Notes: a model not told the origin generated them from the sequence alone. A stretch of 64,000 bases of DNA from Chitinophaga sp. YR627 (GCF_900114995.1 NZ_FOUX01000001.1:434001-498000), one strand, 5' to 3'. Shown: positions 18,907 to 27,837, numbered from the stretch's first letter. Program-made: numbers and translations.

Positions 18907-21231
18907 ATGAAGCAATACATAAAAGTAGACGGGTGGAACATTATCGAAGAAGGTTTTGTACCACATTATAATAAGATATCCGAGAGCATATTCAGTCTGG
19001 GGAATGGTCGTATGGGCCAGCGTGCCAACTTTGAAGAGGCCTATTCCGGCGAAACATTACAGGGCAATTACGTTGCCGGTGTCTATTATCCTGACAAGAC
19101 CCGTGTGGGTTGGTGGAAGAACGGCTATCCGGAGTACTTTGCCAAGGTATTGAATGCGGCGAACTGGATCGGTATCGGTATCCGTATTGAGGAAGAAGAG
19201 CTGGACCTGCATAAGGCCCGGGTGACTGATTTCAGCCGTATACTGAACATGCAGGAAGGGTATCTGCAACGTAACTTTACCGCAACGCTGGCAAGTGGTA
19301 AACAGGTAAAGGTAACCGCTACGCGTTTCTGTAGTATTGCAGATGATGAAACCGGTGCGATCCGCTATAGTATCACTCCCCTGAATTTTGAAGGTAATGT
19401 GCAGGTAACCGCCTACATCGATGGCGACATCAAAAACCAGGATGCCAACTACGATGAGAAGTTCTGGGAAGAAACAGGCGCCAGTATCCAGCATACCAGT
19501 GCCTATATCACACTGAAGACCAAGAAAACCGGTTTCCAGGTATGTACCGGGATGCAGTTCAATATATACCAGGATGCGAAGCCTATGGCATTGAACGTAA
19601 CACCGGTACAGAAAGAGAAATACGTAGGCGTAGTGACGACCGTGAGAGTGAACAATCAGCAGGAAACAGTTATCTACAAATACGCGGCAAACCTCTCTTC
19701 TGAAAACCACGCAGTAGAAGCATTGGCTAATAATTGCGAAATCGCAGTTGGTAAAGCAGCAGCAAAAGGCTTTGAGACCATGCTGAAAGAACAGGCGGCT
19801 GCCTGGGCGATCAAATGGAAAGAAAGCGATATTATCATTGAAGGTGATCCGGCTGCGCAACAGGGGATCCGTTTCAATATCTTCCAGCTAAACCAGACCT
19901 ACACCGGTGAAGATGCGCGTCTGAATATCGGGCCTAAGGGTTTTACGGGTGAAAAATATGGCGGCTCCACTTACTGGGATACAGAAGCTTACTGTATACC
20001 TTTCTATCTCGCTACTGCTGAACCACAGGTAGCCCGTAATCTGCTGATCTATCGTTATAAGCAATTAGGTAAGGCTATTGAAAATGCAGCCAGATTAGGC
20101 TTTAACAATGGCGCAGCATTATACCCGATGGTGACAATGAACGGAGAAGAATGTCACAACGAGTGGGAGATTACCTTTGAGGAAATTCATCGTAACGCTG
20201 CTATCGCTTTTGCTATTTTCAATTACATTCGCTATACCGGTGATGCGGCTTATCTGGCAGAATACGGTACGGAAGTACTGATCGGTATAGCCCGCTTCTG
20301 GGCACAACGTGTGAACTGGAGCGATGCGCGCGGACAGTATGTAATGCTGGGCGTAACGGGACCAAATGAATACGAGAACAACGTCAACAATAACTGGTAT
20401 ACCAGTACCATGGCCACCTGGTGCCTGCAATACGCTACAGAGGCTTTGCAGTATGTAAAAGAGACTGCTGCCGGCCGGTATGATGCAATTATCAGAACAA
20501 CTGCTTTTGACGCCGGTAAAGAACTGGAAAAATGGCAGCATGTGATCGATAACATGTATTATCCTGTAGATGAACAGCTGGGGGTATTCCTGCAACAGGA
20601 TGGCTATCTGGACAAAGAACAGATCCTGGTAAAAGACCTTGATCCGGCACAGCGTCCGCTGAATCAGAAATGGAGCTGGGACCGTATTCTGCGCTCCTGT
20701 TATATAAAACAGGCAGATGTTTTGCAGGGATTATACTTCCTGGAAGACAGATATGATATGGATACACTGCGTCGTAACTTTGATTTCTACGAACCGCGTA
20801 CCGTACACGAAAGCTCCCTGTCTCCCTGCGTACATGCGATCCTGGCGGCGAAACTGGGTGACGAAAAGAGGGCGCATGAGTTCTATCTGCGTACTTCCCG
20901 TCTCGATCTGGACGATTATAACAACGATACAGAAGACGGGCTGCATATTACTTCTATGGCTGGTACCTGGATGAGTGTGGTGGAAGGTTTTGCCGGTATG
21001 CGTGTGAGAGATGGACAATTGCAGTTCACGCCATTCCTGCCCGGTAAATGGGAGTCGTTTGCATTCAGCATCCGTTTCCGTGGAAGGATATTAAAGGTGA
21101 AAGTGAGCAAGCAGGATGTGACCATTGAAAACGATGCTACCAAAGACATCACCGTGTTGATCTATGGCGAAGCAGTGCATGTCGCTGCTGGTGCAACAGT
21201 AACTTCAAAGCAAGGAAATTTAGTTAATTAA
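18907..21231 (+). CDS. GH65 maltose phosphorylase
   Basis: This protein of about 774 residues splits maltose with phosphate into glucose and beta-glucose 1-phosphate in the cytoplasm. I chose the ATG at 18907 because it gives the usual MKQYIKVDGWNIIEEGF start and has AGGAG just upstream (18898-18902); a GTG at 18889 is a less likely alternative. The general acid is E488 in TGPNEYENN, at the same place as the catalytic Glu of Lactobacillus maltose phosphorylase. ECHNEWEITFEEIHRN (residues about 415-430) and HESSLSPCVHA are also typical. No signal peptide is present. The family also contains trehalose and kojibiose phosphorylases, but the starch locus favours maltose. pgmB lies directly upstream and uses its product. 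Confidence 0.92.
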   Translation: MKQYIKVDGWNIIEEGFVPHYNKISESIFSLGNGRMGQRANFEEAYSGETLQGNYVAGVYYPDKTRVGWWKNGYPEYFAKVLNAANWIGIGIRIEEEELDLHKARVTDFSRILNMQEGYLQRNFTATLASGKQVKVTATRFCSIADDETGAIRYSITPLNFEGNVQVTAYIDGDIKNQDANYDEKFWEETGASIQHTSAYITLKTKKTGFQVCTGMQFNIYQDAKPMALNVTPVQKEKYVGVVTTVRVNNQQETVIYKYAANLSSENHAVEALANNCEIAVGKAAAKGFETMLKEQAAAWAIKWKESDIIIEGDPAAQQGIRFNIFQLNQTYTGEDARLNIGPKGFTGEKYGGSTYWDTEAYCIPFYLATAEPQVARNLLIYRYKQLGKAIENAARLGFNNGAALYPMVTMNGEECHNEWEITFEEIHRNAAIAFAIFNYIRYTGDAAYLAEYGTEVLIGIARFWAQRVNWSDARGQYVMLGVTGPNEYENNVNNNWYTSTMATWCLQYATEALQYVKETAAGRYDAIIRTTAFDAGKELEKWQHVIDNMYYPVDEQLGVFLQQDGYLDKEQILVKDLDPAQRPLNQKWSWDRILRSCYIKQADVLQGLYFLEDRYDMDTLRRNFDFYEPRTVHESSLSPCVHAILAAKLGDEKRAHEFYLRTSRLDLDDYNNDTEDGLHITSMAGTWMSVVEGFAGMRVRDGQLQFTPFLPGKWESFAFSIRFRGRILKVKVSKQDVTIENDATKDITVLIYGEAVHVAAGATVTSKQGNLVN

Positions 21232-21243
21232 AATATTTATCCC

Positions 21244-22617
21244 ATGAAAGGAATGGCTAAGCCGCGGTTGTCCGCTGCGCGCATATGGAACATGAGCATG
21301 GGCTTTTTCGGTATCCAGTTCGGTTTTGCTTTACAGAATGGAAATGCTTCCCGCATTTTACAAACCTATGGAGCGGAAGTAGAGCACCTGTCCCTTTTCT
21401 GGCTGGCAGCTCCGCTGACCGGTATGATCGTACAGCCTATTATCGGGCACTATAGTGACCGTACCTGGAATAAACTGGGACGTCGCAGGCCTTACTTTCT
21501 TGTGGGCGCTATCGCAACTGCACTGGCGCTGATGTTACTGCCTAATTCCTCACTATTGGCAGCTATGTTGCCGCCGGTATTGATAGGTGCAGGCATGCTG
21601 ACGCTGATGGATGCTTCTATCAATGTGGCCATGGAGCCTTTCAGGGCACTGGTGGCGGATAACCTGCCGGATGAACAGCGCAGCCAGGGATTCTCTGCAC
21701 AGACCTTTCTGATAGGAGCTGGTGCCGTATTGGGTTCTTCCTTACCGTATCTGCTGGCAGAATATATGAGCGTATCCAAAACAGCGGCGCCGGGTGTCGT
21801 ACCGGATAATGTGATCTATTCCTTTTATGTAGGAGCAGCCGTGTTACTCGCTACCATTCTCTGGTCGATATTTACTTCGTCAGAATATTCTCCGGAGGAG
21901 TTTGCAAAGTTTAATCCTGAACAGGCTGCAGAGAATCATAGCGGCGGATTGAGAACGATCCTCAAGGACTTTTCCAATATGCCTTCGGCGATGAAACAAC
22001 TGGGACTGGTGCAGTTCTGTTCCTGGTTCGCTTTATTCTCCATGTGGGTATTTACAACACCCGCGGTCGCGCATCACATTTACAAAGTAGCGCCCGGAGA
22101 TACCTCTTCTGCGCTCTTTGCAGATGCCGGTAATAAGGTAGGTTTCCTGTTCAGTATCTATAGCGCGGTATCAGCAGTATATGCCCTGGTACTGCCGGCT
22201 ATTGCCCGTAAAACGTCCCGCAGGGCAGCGCATGCTATTTCCCTGACAGCGGGTGGATTATCATTGATCTCATTTTATTTTATACAGAACCCTGATCTGC
22301 TGATATGGCCAATGATCGGTATCGGCATGGCATGGGGAAGCATCCTGTCAACGCCATATGCGATACTATCCGGCGTAATACCGTCTCACAAGACGGGTGT
22401 GTACATGGGTATCTTTAACTTCTTTATCACCTTCCCGCAGATTGTCAATGGCATCTTCGGAGGACTGATCGTAAAACACCTGTTCCAGGGAGAAGCCGTT
22501 TTTGCACTGGTGATGGGCGGCGCATTTATGATCATTGCCGCAGTCGCGGTGATGTATGTGAAGGATAGAGAAAAGAAAGCTGCTGAACAATTGGTGTCAA
22601 CTTATGGTGTGGCGTAG
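21244..22617 (+). CDS. MFS maltose/sucrose-type sugar transporter, inner membrane
   Basis: This 457-residue protein has about 12 hydrophobic segments and the motif SDRTWNKLGRRRPYFL between helices 2 and 3, typical of the SLC45/GPH-like branch of the major facilitator superfamily that carries sucrose or maltose with protons. It starts 12 bp after the GH65 gene and is the last gene of the locus. It would bring maltose from the periplasm to the cytoplasmic phosphorylase. The substrate is inferred from context. Confidence 0.9.
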   Translation: MKGMAKPRLSAARIWNMSMGFFGIQFGFALQNGNASRILQTYGAEVEHLSLFWLAAPLTGMIVQPIIGHYSDRTWNKLGRRRPYFLVGAIATALALMLLPNSSLLAAMLPPVLIGAGMLTLMDASINVAMEPFRALVADNLPDEQRSQGFSAQTFLIGAGAVLGSSLPYLLAEYMSVSKTAAPGVVPDNVIYSFYVGAAVLLATILWSIFTSSEYSPEEFAKFNPEQAAENHSGGLRTILKDFSNMPSAMKQLGLVQFCSWFALFSMWVFTTPAVAHHIYKVAPGDTSSALFADAGNKVGFLFSIYSAVSAVYALVLPAIARKTSRRAAHAISLTAGGLSLISFYFIQNPDLLIWPMIGIGMAWGSILSTPYAILSGVIPSHKTGVYMGIFNFFITFPQIVNGIFGGLIVKHLFQGEAVFALVMGGAFMIIAAVAVMYVKDREKKAAEQLVSTYGVA

Positions 22618-22680
22618 GTCCGGTGAAGGTGAAACAAATCTAAACGTCGTGTAATTCAACCAATCAACGATCAATGGAAA

Positions 22681-22714
22681 AGGGTACGATGTCTGTTCAT
22701 GACCATCGTACCCT
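22681..22714. terminator. convergent hairpin terminator between the sus-like locus and the arsR-type gene
   Basis: AGGGTACGATG and CATCGTACCCT form a perfect 11-bp stem with a 12-nt loop between two genes that face each other. An A-run precedes the stem, so it reads as T-rich on the minus strand. It probably stops transcription from both sides. Confidence 0.65.
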
Positions 22715-22722
22715 CATTGTAT

Positions 22723-23067
22723 CTATTTCTTTTGTGTATTCTTTCCGATATCCGGATTTTTCGCAAGCAGTTGTTCCAGTTTACCCAGCCTTTCCAGCCA
22801 GTACTGTTCAAAGAAATTCATCCATTCCTTCACCTGATCAAATCCCTCCTGTCTCAGTATACAGTATCGCTCACGTCCTTTTTCTTCAAACGTAATAAAC
22901 CCTGCCTGATACAACACTTTGATATGCTTTGAAATTGCCGGACGGCTGATATCAAACTGTTCTGCAATCGAGTTGATAGATCGCTTGTCTTTTGTCAGCA
23001 TCAGCAGGATCTCCCGTCTGCTGGGATCTGCAAGCGCCTGGAAGCTATCCAATTGTGGTGCTGTCAT
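22723..23067 (-). CDS. ArsR-family winged-helix regulator
   Basis: This 114-residue protein has the ArsR layout: LADPSRREILLMLTK near the start, then an HTH with ISRPAISKHIKVLYQAG and a wing (KGRERYCIL). The metal-binding ELCVCDL motif of metal sensors is missing, so it belongs to the non-metal branch often paired with SRPBCC proteins. Its ATG overlaps the end of the upstream SRPBCC gene by 23 bp, so the two are translated together. Two palindromes at 23512 and 23540 are the likely operators, which makes autoregulation probable. The ligand is unknown. Confidence 0.92.
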   Translation of the reverse strand: MTAPQLDSFQALADPSRREILLMLTKDKRSINSIAEQFDISRPAISKHIKVLYQAGFITFEEKGRERYCILRQEGFDQVKEWMNFFEQYWLERLGKLEQLLAKNPDIGKNTQKK

Positions 23068-23506
23068 TTGATAGATTTGATAGTACTTTCTGAAAACGTT
23101 TGGCCACTTTATTTTTCCATCCCATTTCCATGATAAAGCTGCTGATATAATTCTTCATACCTGTAAAGCCCGTCTGTTCAAGATGTAATTCTGTACCACC
23201 ATCCTTTGGTACCAGGGTCCAGCTGACGATTGTATCAAGATTGTATTCGCCTGGCCGTGGTCCTCCTTTAAATGAGTAGGAGAGTTTCTGCAAAGGAATG
23301 ACTTCCAGCACTTCAAAGTACATTTTACCGTCCCAGTCCATTTTAGGCCGGGGCCTGGACGCTGCCATCCATTTAAAGCCTGTTTCAGCCCTGAAGTCGC
23401 CGGAATTCAGGTTCCATTGCGCCAGTAGTTCCGGATTGGTCAGGCACTCCCAGATCGTTTCTACAGGGTGCGGATAGAACCATTTGAGTTTAATGTCTCT
23501 TTTCAT
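23045..23506 (-). CDS. SRPBCC/AHSA1-like domain protein
   Basis: This 153-residue protein is a START/SRPBCC-fold protein of the Aha1-C-terminal-like group. Motifs include VETIWECLTNPELLAQW near the N-terminus and LEQTGFTG followed by a C-terminal helix (MGWKNKVAKRF). Such proteins hold a hydrophobic ligand in a cavity. They are commonly encoded next to an ArsR regulator, usually after it; here the SRPBCC gene comes first. No signal peptide is seen, so it is cytoplasmic. The ligand and role are unknown. Confidence 0.88.
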   Translation of the reverse strand: MKRDIKLKWFYPHPVETIWECLTNPELLAQWNLNSGDFRAETGFKWMAASRPRPKMDWDGKMYFEVLEVIPLQKLSYSFKGGPRPGEYNLDTIVSWTLVPKDGGTELHLEQTGFTGMKNYISSFIMEMGWKNKVAKRFQKVLSNLSNDSTTIG

Positions 23507-23511
23507 ATTAT

Positions 23512-23555
23512 GTAACTTTGAAGTTACGTAAATGTATGTGTAACTTTTGAGTTAC
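23512..23555. promoter_or_regulatory. two tandem palindromic operators upstream of the SRPBCC-arsR pair
   Basis: GTAACTTTGAAGTTAC (23512-23527) has perfect 7-bp arms. GTAACTTTTGAGTTAC (23540-23555) has 6-bp arms and the same outer sequence. The two start 28 bp apart, just 6 bp upstream of the SRPBCC start codon. ArsR-type dimers bind such palindromes near the transcription start. Binding by the ArsR protein here is inferred. Confidence 0.75.
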
Positions 23556-23578
23556 GCAAATAAAGCTGATAAAAAGAA

Positions 23579-23605
23579 GGAGGTACCAGACTGGCCGGTA
23601 CCTCC
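23579..23605 (-). terminator. intrinsic terminator, minus strand
   Basis: GGAGGTACC and GGTACCTCC form a 9-bp stem with a 9-nt loop. On the minus strand it is followed by TTCTTTTTATC, a good U-run. It lies about 155 bp after the stop of the minus-strand lipoprotein gene ending at 23760 and before the ArsR operon promoter. The stretch between, 23606-23759, has no gene, only a small CCCGGT/ACCGGG hairpin. Confidence 0.65.
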
Positions 23606-23759
23606 CTCTTAAAAGAAAAAATATGTAAATCAACTGGTTGCTCTTCTATTGGTCTGAAAACCGATAGCCCAACCCGGTACGAAACCGGGCCGGGCAATCT
23701 GCTTATTTACAATGCTGCCGGGCTTTACACAAGTACGGCAGTATTATAAGGTTATGCAG

Positions 23760-24638
23760 TTACGGTTGAGGAGCGGCAGCTGTAGTTGTATAAAATACAG
23801 GCCATACATTTGGAGCAGGAACACTCACACCTTTGTTGGCGCCTCTTACTTTAGCGTCCTGGCCAAAGTAGTACATAGGCCATCCTTTGTAAGTGATCTG
23901 TTTTTTACCGAGTACAGTGATGATGGCGAAATCTGCTTTGTTGAAACCGGTAGGTACATTTTTCACTTCTGATATTTCGTAGATCGGCCAGATAGCGTTA
24001 TGCGTATCATCATTGTTAGTGAAATTGTTGGTGCCGGCTTTGTCGTTGGAGAACTTGTACAGTGTCAGACCACGATCGTCTACCAGGTATTTGGATGTAC
24101 CGGTACCTGCTGCAATTACACCTGTGTTATTGAGTACATAGTCTGTACCATCGTTGCCGTGCAACTGGAAGTTAGCCACCATTACGGAGTAATCAGGTTT
24201 TGCTACAAACCAGATTGTACCAACGTTATCACCCTTAACTTCTCCTGCTGCAGCATCCTGCGCATAGTAGTATAAAGGCCATCCTTTGTACGCGGTTTGT
24301 TTGGTACCATCAGGACGTGTAACAGTCGTAAAATCAGCCTTGTTCAGGGAACTATCAACAGTGAGTGCAGATTCTTCCACATAGAAAGTTGGCCATACAG
24401 CAGCGCAACCATCTTTACAGGTAGGGATGCCCTGTGCATCATTAGAAAAGAAGTATAAAGTCTTGCCTGTGCTGTCAGTCATAATAGCGCCGAAAGTTGT
24501 GTTACTGGCTACTTTCACGGTTTTCTGCGGAACTGGTGGTGGCGTTGGCGTAACTCCATCGTTGTCATCGTTGGAGCATGAGGTGGCCACTGTGGCAATT
24601 AAAAGCATTGCCACCATTGATTTCTTGAATAAATGCAT
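23760..24638 (-). CDS. lipoprotein with secreted repeats of unknown function (Lipoprotein_15 type)
   Basis: This 292-residue protein has a lipoprotein signal ending at Cys21 (TVATSC) and an acidic, proline-rich linker. It holds two halves of the secreted-repeat family: each half has a (D)xxGxTLYxFSND motif, an AAVWP or NAIWP segment, and a YKGWPxYY(Y/F)xQDA segment. The first half carries a CKDGC pair that could form a disulfide or bind a metal; the second half has lost these cysteines. The gene stands alone, between a terminator and the divergent SDR gene. Family membership is clear; the function of this family is not known to me. Confidence 0.88.
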   Translation of the reverse strand: MHLFKKSMVAMLLIATVATSCSNDDNDGVTPTPPPVPQKTVKVASNTTFGAIMTDSTGKTLYFFSNDAQGIPTCKDGCAAVWPTFYVEESALTVDSSLNKADFTTVTRPDGTKQTAYKGWPLYYYAQDAAAGEVKGDNVGTIWFVAKPDYSVMVANFQLHGNDGTDYVLNNTGVIAAGTGTSKYLVDDRGLTLYKFSNDKAGTNNFTNNDDTHNAIWPIYEISEVKNVPTGFNKADFAIITVLGKKQITYKGWPMYYFGQDAKVRGANKGVSVPAPNVWPVFYTTTAAAPQP

Positions 24639-24827
24639 GGTGATTAGAAAATTTTAAATAAGCAAATTGTGAGCACTTGTGTCAACTACTTAATACGAGG
24701 GTAGAAATAAAAAGGTTGCCTGAGGGATATAAAATTTTTTGGTGCGGCGCATGTTGTCCTGGATCAGGTAACCAGGCATTTTTCGTTTTCTTACAATACC
24801 AGTGAATCAGCTGGTCTTAGTTTTGAG

Positions 24828-24835
24828 ATATAATT
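24828..24835 (+). promoter_or_regulatory. -7 box of the SDR gene promoter
   Basis: TAGTTTTG matches the Bacteroidota -7 consensus TAnnTTTG exactly, 23 bp before the ATG at 24859. No clear -33 TTG is seen. The predicted leader is under 20 nt. Confidence 0.5.
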
Positions 24836-24858
24836 AGTCAAACACTAAAAGAATTCAC

Positions 24859-25737
24859 ATGTTAACACAAGGATCCGCTACTATTCTTATTACCGGTGCT
24901 ACCGGCAACATCGGTAAAGAACTGATCAATCTACTTTCTGCGAAAGGTATTTCCTATAATGCGATGGTGCGCTCTATAGAACGTGCAAAAGAACTGGAAG
25001 CATTGCCTGGTATTACACTGGTGCAGGGTGATTTTGATGATGAAGGCTCTATGGATACAGCATTGACAGGCATAGAAAGGGCCTTTCTGCTGACTAACTC
25101 ATCTGAACATGCGGAAGAACAACAGATCCGTTTTGTTAATGCCGCTAAAAGAGCCGGTGTAAAACATATTGTGAAGTTGTCCCAATGGGCAGCGGATGCA
25201 GGTTCACCAGTACGCTTTCTGCGCTATCATGCAGCTGTTGAAGCTGCAATAAAAGCTTCTGGTATGACATATACCTTCTTACGTCCCAACCTGTTTATGC
25301 AGGGGTTATTAGGCTTTAAGGACGTGATCAGGTCAGGACACAAATTCTTCGCGGCTGCCGGGGAGGCAAGGATCTCCCTCATCGATATCAGGGATATCGC
25401 AGCAGTAGCAGCTGTTGCGCTGACAACAGACGGACATGAAAATAAAATCTATGATCTTACGGGCCCTGAATCATTCACACATCAGCAGCTGGCAGATGTA
25501 TTCACAGATGTACTCGTACATCCGGTACACTTTATCAATGTACCTGAAGACGATATGAAAAATGCCCTGCTGGGTATTGGATTTCCCGAATGGCAGGCCG
25601 ATGGTCTGTTGGAAGATTATGCTCATTACCGGCTTAATGAAGCGGCTGTAGTGACAAATACCGTACAGGATGTAACAGGTAAACAGGCGCGTACTTTCAG
25701 GCAGTTCGTGACAGATTATGCGTTCTTATTTAAATAA
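24859..25737 (+). CDS. atypical SDR / NmrA-like NAD(P)-binding protein
   Basis: This 292-residue protein has a Rossmann nucleotide site at the N-terminus, GATGNIGKEL (residues 13-22), in the GxxGxxG form of atypical SDRs. It then follows the NmrA/azoreductase-like pattern (VVKLSQ-like segment HIVKLSQWAAD, TFLRPNLFMQ, DIRDIAAVA). The classical YxxxK catalytic pair is not evident, as in NmrA-type sensors and NAD(P)H:quinone oxidoreductases. It is cytoplasmic. It faces the minus-strand lipoprotein gene across a shared promoter region. The substrate cannot be told from sequence. Confidence 0.85.
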   Translation: MLTQGSATILITGATGNIGKELINLLSAKGISYNAMVRSIERAKELEALPGITLVQGDFDDEGSMDTALTGIERAFLLTNSSEHAEEQQIRFVNAAKRAGVKHIVKLSQWAADAGSPVRFLRYHAAVEAAIKASGMTYTFLRPNLFMQGLLGFKDVIRSGHKFFAAAGEARISLIDIRDIAAVAAVALTTDGHENKIYDLTGPESFTHQQLADVFTDVLVHPVHFINVPEDDMKNALLGIGFPEWQADGLLEDYAHYRLNEAAVVTNTVQDVTGKQARTFRQFVTDYAFLFK

Positions 25738-25740
25738 TAG

Positions 25741-26022
25741 CTACGCTTTACCGCCTTTGAACTGAGGAGGGAATAAACTGATCTGCTGCCACAAAACATC
25801 GGCAATCTGTTTTCCTTCCTCATTCAATCCTTTTACATCGTATTGCGGTTGCTCACTGTCATCTGCCTTAATAATATCGAAGTTTTCAGGAAAAGCGACA
25901 ACGGATTTTGTGTGCGGTTTAATATGATAAACAGTGGCATTGTCCTGCCGCTCAAAAGCTACATCATACATGTAGTGCTGATCATTGTAGGATACGGTGA
26001 GTTGACGGGTCATCATAAGCAT
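25741..26022 (-). CDS. small hypothetical protein
   Basis: The frame encodes about 93 residues from the ATG at 26022 (MLMMTRQLTVSY); ATGs at 26016 and 26013 are also possible, and a TTG further upstream is unlikely. The sequence has a beta-rich N-terminal half (YNDQHYMYDVAFERQDN) and a helical C-terminal end (EEGKQIADVLWQQISLF). There is no signal peptide or membrane segment. Its stop lies 3 bp from the stop of the SDR gene on the other strand. I do not recognise the family, but codon use and composition look like a real gene. Confidence 0.68.
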   Translation of the reverse strand: MLMMTRQLTVSYNDQHYMYDVAFERQDNATVYHIKPHTKSVVAFPENFDIIKADDSEQPQYDVKGLNEEGKQIADVLWQQISLFPPQFKGGKA

Positions 26023-26045
26023 TGTTTTTATACAAAACAATATGC

Positions 26046-26105
26046 AACAACCAGACCATGGGCGAATAACTGCCGAGGTAGTTATTCGCCCATGGTCTGG
26101 CTGTT
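26046..26105. repeat. long inverted repeat with perfect 21-bp arms
   Basis: The arms 26051-26071 and 26080-26100 are perfect reverse complements (left arm begins CCAGACCATGGGCG). After one mismatch, four more pairs extend the stem to 26046 and 26105. It sits between the stop of the esterase and the start of the small gene, both on the minus strand. No strong U-run follows. It could be a terminator or a mobile REP-like palindrome. Confidence 0.8.
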
Positions 26106-26187
26106 TAAGAATTATGCATTAGTTGGCCTGAACAGTTTTTGCAAATGAATAGCTTATAGAGCTTTCTTTAATCGGAGATCTGACTCC

Positions 26188-27837
26188 TTAGTTTTCTTTA
26201 TACATTTTATCCAGGAAAATATACCTCGCCTTTGTAGTCTCCTTCTTCATCGATGACTGTACATCAATATTCATGTACCATGAATTTTGTATGCCATCCT
26301 GCTCCCATTTTGGCAGTCCGGGGCCATTTGGATTACCCGTCTTCACGAAGTTGGCAAAGTAGTTAAGCATGGTATTAGAAACTGCATAATCCTCCTTTGT
26401 CCAGGCATACACCTTGTTGTGCTGGAGATTTCCCATCGCATATTCAATTTCAGCCGCATGCGGCGCCCCTTTTACAGGGTCCGCCTGTTTAGGCTGTTTA
26501 GGTTGTGGAGTAGTGGTCTTAATCACGCCACCCGCGAGTCCAGCTTGTGCATTCCCCATTTTAGGTACCATATCCGGACGCGGATGAGAGAATATATAAC
26601 GATAAACAGGCTGGCTGGTCTTTTTATGCAGGTCCGCCCATTTCCAGGTACTGTAAACGATAAAACGGTCGCTGGCCAGATCAGTAGAAGAGGCGATCAC
26701 CTGCTCTTCCGTACTACCCGGATAGAGCTGTAATACCTCGTCTGTGTGCTTAGGGTAAAGTTCTGTTAGCTTTTTGACATAATTCTCCGTTGTAGGGTCA
26801 TCCTTCCACAATAAGGCTCTATAGGGCACTTCTGTGGAATTCCAGCCCACCAGCAGGGGTACATGTGCCTGCTCACCGGCAGCATAGATATCTACCGGCT
26901 TTTTAGGCAATACATAGCCATCCACATTACAGGCCATATGCGGCACGCCCGGACCGGAAGCCTTGCGGAGTAACTCCTCTGCCGGGATCGCCCTTAATGC
27001 CTCCAGTGTAGAAGCGCCCAACACATTAGCCATCGCTACGCCATTCTGTTCAGCTTCCTCTTTACTGATTGGGGCCATTGTCGGATTGATCATGGCGCCG
27101 CTTTCACCAATAGCGCCATGAATCAGCGCTTTAGACAGGGGAGAGGCCATCAGGGCGGAAACAGAAATAGAGCCTGCTGACTCCCCGGCAATGGTCACCC
27201 GGTTGGGATCACCGCCAAAAGCGGCAATATTCTTCTTTACCCATTCCAGGGCCGCCTGCTGGTCCAGCAGGGTATAGTTACCCGAAGTGTGATAAGATGC
27301 CTCTTTAGATAGTTCCGGGTGTGCCAGCAGACCAAATACGCCCAGACGGTAGTTCACTGTCAGGGAGACAATACCCTTTTTAGCCATGCTTTCCCCGTCG
27401 TAGCGGCTTTCTGAGCCATCTCCGGCTACCATACCACCGCCATAGAAATAGACCAGTACAGGTAATTGCTGTTTGCCGGGATTGGCCGGCGCCCAGACGT
27501 TCAGGTACAGACAGTCCTCACTCATACCGTCCGAACGGAAGCCCATATCACCAAAAATATTGCCCTGCATCGCCCGCGGACCAAAATGATCGGCCCTCAG
27601 GATCGTATCCCAGGTCTTCTCCGGTTGAGGCGCTTTCCAGCGTAGATTACCTACAGGCGGCTGGGCATAGGGGATGCCCTTATAGCTCCGGATACCGGTA
27701 GTACGGGAAACGACACCCTGGATCCGGCCACTTTCAATCTTTACCAAAGCAGGTGAAACAGCGCTTTTTTTCTGGGCTATTCCGGGCAGCCAGCCCAGCT
27801 GACATAGCATAAGGAGCGACAAACAGTATGATTTCAT
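26188..27837 (-). CDS. secreted type B carboxylesterase
   Basis: This 549-residue protein has a signal peptide (residues 1-21, ending GIAQ) and the full carboxylesterase/lipase type B pattern. It includes YKGIPYAQPPVGNLRW, EDCLYLNVW (about 107-115), the oxyanion-hole GGG (133-135) and the nucleophile elbow GESAGS with Ser220. The later part includes the IGESGAM segment and a histidine region (GAPHAAEIEYAMG), where the catalytic His is expected. It hydrolyses carboxylic esters outside the cytoplasm; the natural substrate is unknown. It is divergent from the gluconate-dehydrogenase-type operon across a 121-bp AT-rich gap. Confidence 0.93.
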   Translation of the reverse strand: MKSYCLSLLMLCQLGWLPGIAQKKSAVSPALVKIESGRIQGVVSRTTGIRSYKGIPYAQPPVGNLRWKAPQPEKTWDTILRADHFGPRAMQGNIFGDMGFRSDGMSEDCLYLNVWAPANPGKQQLPVLVYFYGGGMVAGDGSESRYDGESMAKKGIVSLTVNYRLGVFGLLAHPELSKEASYHTSGNYTLLDQQAALEWVKKNIAAFGGDPNRVTIAGESAGSISVSALMASPLSKALIHGAIGESGAMINPTMAPISKEEAEQNGVAMANVLGASTLEALRAIPAEELLRKASGPGVPHMACNVDGYVLPKKPVDIYAAGEQAHVPLLVGWNSTEVPYRALLWKDDPTTENYVKKLTELYPKHTDEVLQLYPGSTEEQVIASSTDLASDRFIVYSTWKWADLHKKTSQPVYRYIFSHPRPDMVPKMGNAQAGLAGGVIKTTTPQPKQPKQADPVKGAPHAAEIEYAMGNLQHNKVYAWTKEDYAVSNTMLNYFANFVKTGNPNGPGLPKWEQDGIQNSWYMNIDVQSSMKKETTKARYIFLDKMYKEN

